Positions 16,101 to 22,090 of a stretch of 22,090 nucleotides of DNA are shown here, in pieces. The stretch spans positions 1 to 22,090 of the forward strand of contig URJE01000021.1 of the NCBI GenBank assembly GCA_900547965.1, written 5' to 3'. The stretch's first letter is position 1; each line of letters starts with the position of its first letter. Under the pieces are notes generated by a model. It made no database searches. It had not been told where the DNA came from and was given only the letters and a program-made list of their open reading frames with translations. The stretch comes from an uncultured Eggerthella sp. (lineage in GTDB: Bacteria > Actinomycetota > Coriobacteriia > Coriobacteriales > Eggerthellaceae). Both the position numbers and the translations under genes were made by a program.

Positions 16101-16153
16101 GATTAGGAAGGGTTATTTAAGAAGGGTTATTTTTGATTAGGAAGGGTATTTTT
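16101..16153. repeat. short imperfect direct repeats in the caiD 3' region
   Basis: Three imperfect tandem copies of a GATTAGGAAGGGTTATTT-like unit lie at 16101-16118, 16121-16134 (shortened) and 16135-16153. They fall between the caiD stop and its terminator. They look like local slippage duplications; no function is evident. Confidence 0.6.
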
Positions 16154-16171
16154 GGAAGGAGTGGGGGATGA

Positions 16172-16957
16172 TTAGCGGCCAACCCACTTGGGCTCGCGCT
16201 TTTCTACGAATGCGGCAGGGCCTTCGATGCCGTCTTCGGTCTTCTCGAGGAAGCGATATGCAGCGTCGCAATAACGCATTGCGTCTTCTTCGCACATCTG
16301 GTCGGATGCATGTACCAGATACTTGGTCCACTTCAGAGCGAGAGGAGCGTTCTTCAGGCACTGCTCAGCGAGCTCGATAGCCTTGTCCATAACCTCTTCA
16401 GCGGGAACAACATAATTGATCAAGCCAAGCTTCTGAGCTTCATCGGCCTTGATCTTCTTGCCGGTGAGCAGGAGCTCCATGCAGTCCTTGCGGTTGATGT
16501 CGCGAGCGAGGCGAACGATACCGCCGGTAGATGCGATGATGCCCAGGCCAACCTCGGTGCAACCGAACTTAGCGCGTTCAGAAGCAACAACCATGTCGCA
16601 GGAAAGAGCGATTTCCATACCGCCGCCAGCTGCGGAGCCGTTGCAAGCTGCAATAACGGGCTTAGAGCAGGTGCGAGCAGTAAGACCGCCAAAGCCATGC
16701 TCGGTTACGGTCTGGCATTCGCCGCCTTCGGAGAGCTCGGAGAGGTCTTCGCCAGCACAGAATACCTTGCCAGTGCCAGTAACGATGATTGCGCGAACAG
16801 CCGGATCGGTTTCGGCGTTGTTCATGATGTTTTCCATGGCCTTGGAAGTTGCTCCGTTAAGGGCGTTTGCCATATCGGGGCGATTGATGCGAATGATCAG
16901 CAAGCCGTCTTCGCGAAGTTCCGATACAACCGTATCAATGCCATAGTAATCAGCCAT
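16172..16957 (-). CDS. caiD: CaiD-type enoyl-CoA hydratase (carnitinyl-CoA dehydratase)
   Basis: The 261-residue crotonase-fold enzyme equals E. coli CaiD in length and shares its C-terminus (GIEGPAAFVEKREPKWVGR, versus IEGPLAFAEKRDPVWKGR in E. coli). It has the oxyanion segment NGSAAGGGMEIAL with Glu115 and FGCTEVGLGI with Glu135, the two crotonase glutamates needed for hydration and dehydration. The expected reaction is reversible dehydration of carnitinyl-CoA to crotonobetainyl-CoA. The ATG at 16957 has AAAGGAGG 6 bases upstream; an upstream in-frame ATG at 17011 would add 18 residues and run across this site. Unlike enterobacterial cai operons, caiD is a separate unit facing the others. 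Its promoter shares two words with the luxR/MFS promoter region, so co-regulation is likely. Confidence 0.9.
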   Translation of the reverse strand: MADYYGIDTVVSELREDGLLIIRINRPDMANALNGATSKAMENIMNNAETDPAVRAIIVTGTGKVFCAGEDLSELSEGGECQTVTEHGFGGLTARTCSKPVIAACNGSAAGGGMEIALSCDMVVASERAKFGCTEVGLGIIASTGGIVRLARDINRKDCMELLLTGKKIKADEAQKLGLINYVVPAEEVMDKAIELAEQCLKNAPLALKWTKYLVHASDQMCEEDAMRYCDAAYRFLEKTEDGIEGPAAFVEKREPKWVGR

Positions 16958-17039
16958 TGTGTCCTCCTTTGTTGTGTGGCTGTGACGTAAGGCCGATCCC
17001 CGCTTACTCAAAAGCTCTAAACCTCACGTCGTTGATTTG

Positions 17040-17081
17040 ATAATAGATATGAACACGTTCTAGAGCATCACTAGGGTTCTA
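17040..17081 (-). promoter_or_regulatory. caiD promoter region with motifs shared with the cai series
   Basis: On the caiD sense strand, GAACGTGTTCAT (17060 to 17049) is identical to the word at 6902-6913 upstream of the MFS-cai series. ATCACTA-N3-TTC at 17067-17079 (plus strand) matches the two copies at 6814 and 6857 apart from one extra base. A -10-like TATTAT lies just downstream of the dyad at 17045-17040; no good -35 is present. GTTCTA is repeated at 17057 and 17076. Joint control with the plus-strand genes is inferred. Confidence 0.5.
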
Positions 17082-17514
17082 TGAGACTTACGATACGCAT
17101 AATCAAATCCATCATTATTTTTTAAGTAGTGGGTCTGATTTGGGGTTTTGATATGGGAGAAGCAATTATGGCTTATAGCTTGAGATGGTTTTTCGTTTCG
17201 CGTTAGCTTTGCAATTATGGCAATTAGGGATAGTTGCTACGTTGATAGCGTCTATCATGAGGCATAGATATTCGTGGTGGCATAAGGGTAAGATTTACTC
17301 TTCGGCTGGTTTGTGCGCCGGATAGATACTATGCAGCTTTTTCGAGACGATTCGATTGTGCCCTTGCCATACGCTGATTTTAAGCCGGGGCTAGCCGGAG
17401 AAGAATTGATTGGTGAGTGCTGCTTGTGCCCATCGTATTTCACGCTATTCTTTTTTTGTTTTTGACACGCCTGCTCTTTGCAAGTTCGCTCTGAGTGGTT
17501 GTATCGAAATATGT
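17082..17514. other. intergenic stretch without a supported gene
   Basis: These 430 bases between the caiD promoter and the symporter terminator contain only short ORFs without a ribosome-binding site or family likeness. Composition is mixed, with a T-rich run near 17450-17465. No RNA gene or repeat was recognised. Confidence 0.6.
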
Positions 17515-17545
17515 AAAGAAGGCAGCCGTGGTGGCTGCCTTCTTT
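17515..17545. terminator. terminator downstream of the symporter gene
   Basis: AAAGAAGGCAGCC-GTGGT-GGCTGCCTTCTTT is a perfect 13-bp stem about 55 bases past the symporter stop. The A/T ends of the stem can supply the U-run in either direction. Both its position and its strength support a terminator for the minus-strand gene. Confidence 0.85.
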
Positions 17546-17598
17546 GTTGGGGAGTTTGCCTCTAGGGCGAGGCTATTTCGTGAAGCGTTTGGTTGGGG

Positions 17599-19014
17599 CT
17601 ATTCTGCCTTTGCGCCTTCTTCTTGCTGCTGCTTTAGCTCGAATTTTTTGCCGCGGGTGCGTGCGCACATCGATACGCCGCCTCCCAAAGCGATAAGGGC
17701 AATTACATTAGGCAGAACCATCAGCTGGTTGAACATATCGGCAAGTTCCCACACCAGGTCGTTGGAGAGGATGCAGCCCACGAAAATGAAGCACAGAGCA
17801 ATAACGCTAAACACTGGCACGGCTTTCTTGCCGAACAGATAGTTAACGTTGATCTTTGCAAACAGATTCCAGCTCAGGATAGTGGAGAATGCGAAGAACA
17901 AGAGGCAAATTGCGACGAATACGTTGCCGCCAGTTTCGCCGAACAGGCTGCCGAATGCGATCTGTGCCATATTTGTTTTATCGATGCCGTCGTAAACACC
18001 CTGGGCAAGGGCACCATCGCCAGTGTACAGAACGGTGATAACTACCAGAGCGGTGATGGTAACAACAACAAACGTGTCAACGAATACTGCGATGAGTGCC
18101 AGAACGCCTTGATCGTGGGGGTTCTTCACGTTGGCCATAGCGTGAGCGTGAGGAGTAGAGCCCATACCTGCTTCGTTGGAGAAGAGGCCTCGCTTAGCGC
18201 CCTGCGAAAGAGCAGCGATGATGCCGAAGGTAACGCCGCCAAGTTCCGCATTGGGGTTGAAGGCGAATTCAAAGATAAGGAAAAATGCATCGCCTACGTG
18301 AGAGGCGTTAGCGATAAGAACTGCGATGCCGCCGATCAGGTATACGATAGCCATAAAAGGTACTACCTTTTCGGTTACCGATGCTAGGCGAGACAGGCCG
18401 CCCAAGAAAATAAAGCCTGCGAAAATCACGATGATGATGCCCATCAGCCAAGTGGGGATGCCGAATGCAGTGTTCATCGTGGATGCGATAGAGTTCGACT
18501 GAACCATGCAGCCCATGAAGCCCAATGCCAAGATGATGGCAACCGCAAAGAATCCTGCCAGGAAAGTGCCGAATTTGCCGTGGAATGCAGTTTTGATGTA
18601 ATAAACCGGACCGCCATGCACTGTGCCGTCTGCATCAACCTTGCGCGTTTTCTGCGCCAATACTGCTTCTGCATAGTTGGTTGCCATGCCCAGGAACGCG
18701 ATGAGCCACATCCAGAAGATAGCACCGGGACCACCAATGAGGATCGCGCCGCAGGCGCCAACGATGTTGCCAGTACCAACCTGGGCGGCGATTGCGGTTG
18801 CAACAGCCTGGAAAGAGCTCATGCCGCTCTTGTGCTTTTCGCCGTTCAGGTTGAATCCACCAAACAGTCGCTTAAGGCCTTCGCCAAAGCAGCGAACCTG
18901 CACAAAACGGGTGCGAATAGTGAAGAACAGGCCTGCGCCAATAAGCAGGACAATCAATACATAGTTCGACAGATACGAGTTGATGGTTTGGACGATTAAC
19001 AGCAATTCATCCAC
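17599..19014 (-). CDS. sodium:alanine/glycine symporter (AGCS family)
   Basis: The 471-residue membrane protein has about ten to eleven helices and the AGCS signatures VGTGNIVGACGAILIGGPGAIFW in the first third, GGPVYYI, and RGLFSNEAGMGSTPHAHA in the middle. This family takes up alanine or glycine with sodium. The start is the GTG at 19014 (V-D-E-L-L-L-I), with AGGAGG 9 bases upstream; the longer in-frame reading from 19179 would translate through the riboswitch and is rejected. A glycine riboswitch and RBS-overlapping hairpin lie directly upstream, pointing to glycine as ligand and probable substrate. Whether glycine turns the gene on or off is not decided by sequence alone. Confidence 0.94.
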   Translation of the reverse strand: MDELLLIVQTINSYLSNYVLIVLLIGAGLFFTIRTRFVQVRCFGEGLKRLFGGFNLNGEKHKSGMSSFQAVATAIAAQVGTGNIVGACGAILIGGPGAIFWMWLIAFLGMATNYAEAVLAQKTRKVDADGTVHGGPVYYIKTAFHGKFGTFLAGFFAVAIILALGFMGCMVQSNSIASTMNTAFGIPTWLMGIIIVIFAGFIFLGGLSRLASVTEKVVPFMAIVYLIGGIAVLIANASHVGDAFFLIFEFAFNPNAELGGVTFGIIAALSQGAKRGLFSNEAGMGSTPHAHAMANVKNPHDQGVLALIAVFVDTFVVVTITALVVITVLYTGDGALAQGVYDGIDKTNMAQIAFGSLFGETGGNVFVAICLLFFAFSTILSWNLFAKINVNYLFGKKAVPVFSVIALCFIFVGCILSNDLVWELADMFNQLMVLPNVIALIALGGGVSMCARTRGKKFELKQQQEEGAKAE

Positions 19015-19023
19015 GTTGGATAA

Positions 19024-19056
19024 CCTCCTAGGGTTCTTGTTTGGGAAAACCCTAGG
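19024..19056 (-). promoter_or_regulatory. RBS-overlapping hairpin (riboswitch expression platform)
   Basis: On the minus strand CCTAGGGTT pairs perfectly with AACCCTAGG (plus positions 19048-19056 and 19027-19035), and the last bases of the stem are part of the AGGAGG ribosome-binding site (19024-19029). No U-tract follows. The platform therefore most likely controls translation by hiding or freeing the ribosome-binding site. Confidence 0.6.
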
Positions 19057-19093
19057 GAAACCTTGAATAAGATAAGGGGCGGATTGAAACCCG

Positions 19094-19203
19094 TCTCTGT
19101 CCTTTTGCCTGAGAGATTCAGCTTCAAAGCCGCTCCGCTGATTGGGAGCGTTTGGCTTGAAGCCTTGCACCGTCGGCACTCATTTAAGAGATTCTCCAGA
19201 GTT
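19094..19203 (-). ncRNA. glycine riboswitch (single aptamer)
   Basis: On the minus strand the region carries the conserved core of the gcvT-type glycine aptamer: GGAGAATCTC at the 5' side, GCCGACGGTGCAA in the middle, a long P3-type stem (GCTTCA...TGAAGC with inner GCTCC/GGAGC) and CTCTCAGGCAAAAGGACAGAG at the 3' side. Only one aptamer is visible; no second core lies between it and the start codon or further upstream. It sits between a promoter-like sequence and the symporter GTG. Single-aptamer forms are known for transport genes of this family. Confidence 0.9.
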
Positions 19204-19264
19204 TTCTCCACTTTCGGTTTCGCGTTTGATTCCAAAAGCTTCACGGAAATATGTTGTGGGGGTG

Positions 19265-19293
19265 ATTATGCGCGTCTTGTTTCGTATGTGCAA
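19265..19293 (-). promoter_or_regulatory. candidate promoter of riboswitch-symporter unit
   Basis: Read on the minus strand, TTGCAC and CATAAT are separated by 17 bases. The -10 matches consensus at five of six positions and the -35 at three. Transcription would start around 19258, about 55 bases before the aptamer core. Confidence 0.45.
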
Positions 19294-19498
19294 TAACTTT
19301 TTTACGAAATTGCGACAAAAGGGTAACGGGTTTAATTTGAACCTGTTTTTTACTCGGTGAAAGGCGTTTTGCTCTTGGTTTTGTTTCGGTTGTGTTTCGT
19401 TCTTTCGGCAGATAATCGGATTTCTTGAGCCGACGGGTGATGTCGATGGCGCACTTTTAGACTCTAGGTGCAGCGGGACTTGATTTTGAGTGGTTGTT

Positions 19499-20038
19499 CT
19501 ATATGACCCAAAATCCAAAATAGCCGAAGGCAATGCCTAGCAAAGCACCCGCTACCACATCGCGAGGAAAATGCACGCCAGCAAGTACGCGCACCAATGC
19601 AAGGCAGACCCCCAACGCTAAGATGAACCATCCAGCAAAGGGCAGAGGGCATGCTGCCAGGAAGGTCATGCCGATAATGAAAATAGAAAACGCGTGTCTG
19701 CTGGGGAATGACTTTCCATTGGTGTTTTTTGCGATAACCGGCGGAAGGTCAAACACTTCGTAGGGGCGTGGGGCGTTGAACAAGATACGGAATATGCTGA
19801 CGGCGATGAAGCTGATCGCGGGAACGAGAATCGCCCTAGGAAGCAAGGGGTCGATTCGTCCTTCGAGCAGTGCTGATGCACCATTGTGGAATGTGAGCCA
19901 CAGAAGAAGACACGGGTAAGCGAGATAGATCGCGTAGGTAATGGCTTTATTGGTGGCAACGACGGTTTTGGCCTGCTTGGGATGGCTATGCAGGAAACCC
20001 GTCATTTTTTTGTACGTTTCTTTATCCATGGTAAACAT
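19499..20038 (-). CDS. PAP2-family membrane phosphatase
   Basis: The 179-residue integral membrane protein has about five hydrophobic helices and the three phosphatase motifs of the PAP2 superfamily: R84-x6-R91-P92 (Arg in place of the usual Lys), PSRH at 112-115 with His115, and R150-x5-H156-x3-D160. Such enzymes dephosphorylate lipid phosphates such as phosphatidate, undecaprenyl diphosphate or phosphatidylglycerol phosphate, with the active site on the outer face of the membrane. The lipid cannot be told from sequence. No clear ribosome-binding site is visible; an in-frame ATG at 20029 is an alternative start. The gene diverges from hydE across 125 bases. Confidence 0.9.
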   Translation of the reverse strand: MFTMDKETYKKMTGFLHSHPKQAKTVVATNKAITYAIYLAYPCLLLWLTFHNGASALLEGRIDPLLPRAILVPAISFIAVSIFRILFNAPRPYEVFDLPPVIAKNTNGKSFPSRHAFSIFIIGMTFLAACPLPFAGWFILALGVCLALVRVLAGVHFPRDVVAGALLGIAFGYFGFWVI

Positions 20039-20163
20039 TGTACGTGATGGCCAACTTTGCGGGCGATCTCTCTGCAGCTCATCTAGTATTTATTGTCTAT
20101 AAAGGCTGCCGTTCTTTTTCTGACCTTGCAAGTCGCTACAATGATGCGAGATGATCGGAGGCT

Positions 20164-21219
20164 GTGTTGTCGGATTCGTTGTATGCCTTGGTCGATAGGC
20201 TTGAATGCAATCATGCTCTTTTAGTTGATGAATGGGAGTGCCTGATTTCTGGGCGCACCCCTAAGCTTGCGAACGATTTGAAGTCTCGTGCCTGCGCGCT
20301 AAGAGACGAGCGCTATGGCAAGAAGATATTTAAGCGCGGTTTGATTGAATTCACCAATTATTGCAAAAACGACTGTTTATATTGCGGGATCCGTAGAAGC
20401 AATAGGCTTGTAAATCGTTATCGCCTATCCGAAGAAGAGATTCTTCAATGTTGCAAGGAGGGTTATGGGCTTGGCTTTCGCACATTTGTGCTTCAGGGCG
20501 GGGAAGACCCGTACTACAACGATGCCCGTATGGTCTCTATCGTCTCTTCCATACATGAAGCCTATCCAGAATGTGCGATAACGCTTTCGATTGGTGAGCG
20601 CTCCGAGGAATCGTATCGCGCCCTTCGCGAAGCCGGAGCTGATCGCTATTTGCTACGCCATGAAACCGCAGATCCGTTTCATTATGATTTACTGCATCCG
20701 AATGAAATGAGCGTCAACTCTCGCAAGAAGTGTCTGGAGGTTTTACGTTCCCTTGGCTATCAGGTAGGTAGCGGTTTTATGGTGGGGTCGCCTGGCCAAA
20801 CTGCTCGGTGCCTTGCTGAGGATATGGTGTTTCTGCAAGAGCTACAACCCCATATGATCGGTATCGGCCCTTTTGTTCCGCACAAAGACACGCCCTTTGC
20901 TCATGAGCCGCAAGGCTCGCTCGAGCTGACATTGTTTATGCTTTCAGCGTTGCGCTTGGCGTTTCCTGATGCGCTCATTCCTGCCACCACTGCGCTGGGA
21001 ACAATTGCTCCAGATGGCAGAGAACAGGGAATTCAGGCAGGCGCTAATGTTGTAATGCCCAATCTTTCCCCAGTCGTTCATCGTAAAGACTACAGTCTTT
21101 ACGACAATAAGATATGCACAGGCGAAGAGGCTGCTGAATGTCGTTGGTGCCTTGATATGAGGATGGATCGTATAGGTTATCGGATCGTTGAAGATCGCGG
21201 CGATTCCCTGGTGAAATAA
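20164..21219 (+). CDS. hydE: [FeFe]-hydrogenase maturase HydE (radical SAM)
   Basis: The 351-residue radical SAM enzyme carries the cluster motif C67-x3-C71-x2-C74 in FTNYCKNDCLYCGIR, GGEDPYY near residue 112, and RYLLRHETADP in the barrel. It also has the HydE-specific second cluster ligands Cys318, Cys326 and Cys329, in the same spacing as Thermotoga maritima HydE. HydE helps make the dithiomethylamine-bridged diiron site together with HydF and HydG. GGAGG is 2 bases from the GTG at 20164 and 5 bases from a TTG at 20167; the latter may be the real start. TACAAT at 20137 is a -10 candidate. No hydF, hydG or hydrogenase gene is nearby. Confidence 0.93.
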   Translation: MLSDSLYALVDRLECNHALLVDEWECLISGRTPKLANDLKSRACALRDERYGKKIFKRGLIEFTNYCKNDCLYCGIRRSNRLVNRYRLSEEEILQCCKEGYGLGFRTFVLQGGEDPYYNDARMVSIVSSIHEAYPECAITLSIGERSEESYRALREAGADRYLLRHETADPFHYDLLHPNEMSVNSRKKCLEVLRSLGYQVGSGFMVGSPGQTARCLAEDMVFLQELQPHMIGIGPFVPHKDTPFAHEPQGSLELTLFMLSALRLAFPDALIPATTALGTIAPDGREQGIQAGANVVMPNLSPVVHRKDYSLYDNKICTGEEAAECRWCLDMRMDRIGYRIVEDRGDSLVK

Positions 21220-21233
21220 AGGAACGGGTCGGC

Positions 21234-22090
21234 TTACTCCTCCAGATGGGCTACGGCGCAGTCGATAAAGTGACGCGTTGCTGGCGCACAGGTTTTCAAT
21301 GAGGGAGTTGCAATACCGAAAAGGATGGACTCGGGTGGCTCAATGGGAACAAGGGCCAGGTCGAAATTGTATTTTTGAACAGCCAGGCTGTTGATTATGG
21401 TCATTCCCATTCCCGCTTCGATCATTCCCAGAGTTGCTACGGTTTCGATCGTTTCGTAGGCAATGTTTGGGTTGAGGCCGTGACGCGAAAGAACCCCGGT
21501 GGTGTCAATGTCTTGGCCCTTGCCTGGCATGATGAATGCCTCGTTGGCGCATTCTTCGATGGGGTAGAACTCTTCTTTTGCGAGCGGATGGGTTAGTGGC
21601 AATGCTGCAACCATTGGATCTCGTGCAAGAGGGATCCAATCATAGGTAAGTGTGGGTTCGTAGCTCATGAACCCAATGTCGGCTTCTTTTGAATCGAGCC
21701 ATGCGGTTATTTCCTGATGAATGCCTTCCATGATACGAACTTCGATGTTGGGGTATCGTTCACGAAATGCTTTGATGACGCCCGGTAGCCAATGGGCGGC
21801 AACGCTTGGATAGGATCCAATCGTTACTTCGCCGATCGCCAGCCCTTTTATTTCGGAGCTCATTTGCAGAAGACGTTCTTCTTCTTGGACCACTGCGCGT
21901 GCCGCGGGCAAGATGCGCGAACCCTCAGAGGTAGGATGAACGCCGTGCGGACTGCGTTCAAGCACCGAAAATCCCAGATCGCGCTCAAGGGCGGTAATCA
22001 ATTGGCTCACCCCAGATGGAGTGTAATTGAGTGCTTTTGCTGCTTTGGAAAGGCTGCCACGATCAGCTGCCTGAACGAAAGCGCGGTAGC
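21234..22090 (-). CDS. LysR-family transcriptional regulator (N-terminus cut by window edge)
   Basis: The reading frame stays open to the right edge, giving 284 residues. The visible N-terminal part is a LysR winged helix-turn-helix (AFVQAADRGSLSKAAKALNY, then TPSGVSQLITALERDLGFSVLER); only the first few residues are missing. The remainder is a periplasmic-binding-protein-like effector domain (GEVTIGSYPSVAAHWLPGVI and so on), as in regulators of metabolic genes that bind a small ligand. A GTG at 22010 lies inside the recognition helix and is not the start. It converges on hydE with a 14-base gap and no terminator between. The target genes are probably beyond the window, and the effector is unknown. 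Confidence 0.93.
   Translation of the reverse strand, partial: YRAFVQAADRGSLSKAAKALNYTPSGVSQLITALERDLGFSVLERSPHGVHPTSEGSRILPAARAVVQEEERLLQMSSEIKGLAIGEVTIGSYPSVAAHWLPGVIKAFRERYPNIEVRIMEGIHQEITAWLDSKEADIGFMSYEPTLTYDWIPLARDPMVAALPLTHPLAKEEFYPIEECANEAFIMPGKGQDIDTTGVLSRHGLNPNIAYETIETVATLGMIEAGMGMTIINSLAVQKYNFDLALVPIEPPESILFGIATPSLKTCAPATRHFIDCAVAHLEE

Noticed and set aside
17599..19179. Longer symporter start at 19179
   Set aside because: The extra 55 residues would be translated from the glycine riboswitch and its platform. The GTG at 19014 has a proper AGGAGG site and gives a normal AGCS N-terminus.
19094..19260. Tandem (two-aptamer) glycine riboswitch
   Set aside because: Only one copy of the GCCGA...GGTGCAA core and one CAGGCAAAAGGACAG core could be found.
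21234..22010. LysR gene complete within the window, starting at 22010
   Set aside because: The frame continues upstream through the rest of a canonical LysR helix-turn-helix to the window edge, so 22010 is an internal GTG and the gene is cut.

Overview
The window looks like a chromosomal segment of a mid-GC anaerobic actinobacterium of the Coriobacteriia, most likely Eggerthellaceae. This rests on inference from three things: a LuxR-type regulator carried on a many-pass membrane protein (a style abundant in that family), an [FeFe]-hydrogenase maturase, and CoA-dependent use of an organic electron acceptor. No rRNA, tRNA, CRISPR array, insertion sequence or phage gene was seen.

Left part (1-5200): housekeeping and small accessory genes. 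On the minus strand are DNA polymerase IV (dinB), a DegV fatty-acid-binding protein and an alpha/beta hydrolase. Diverging from the hydrolase are an XRE/zinc-ribbon regulator and a LacX-like aldose 1-epimerase on the plus strand. A perfect 17-bp palindrome lies between the divergent genes.

Centre (5200-17100): the main feature, a carnitine-type (cai) gene set. A membrane LuxR regulator (minus) diverges from a plus-strand series: MFS transporter, Aes-like acetyl esterase, caiA (acyl-CoA dehydrogenase/crotonobetainyl-CoA reductase), caiB (class III CoA-transferase), caiC (acyl-CoA ligase) and a second MFS transporter. caiD (enoyl-CoA hydratase) faces them on the minus strand. The enzymes closely resemble Escherichia coli CaiA-D in length and motifs. 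There is no BCCT transporter (CaiT), no CaiE and no electron-transfer flavoprotein; two MFS carriers and an esterase are present instead. The likely pathway is import, optional de-esterification, CoA activation (CaiC/CaiB), dehydration (CaiD) and reduction (CaiA), giving anaerobic reduction of carnitine or a similar beta-hydroxy acid. The promoter regions of the MFS-aes-caiAB series and of the separate caiD share an exact 12-bp dyad-containing word (GAACGTGTTCAT) and an ATCACTA-N2/3-TTC word, so they are probably co-regulated. Most intergenic gaps in the series hold strong hairpins without a U-tract, and two hold tiny candidate leader ORFs.

Right part (17100-22090): a sodium:alanine/glycine symporter (minus) under a glycine riboswitch with an RBS-occluding hairpin, a PAP2 phosphatase (minus), hydE (plus), and a LysR regulator (minus) cut by the right edge of the window. 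The left 210 bases hold no gene that I can support.
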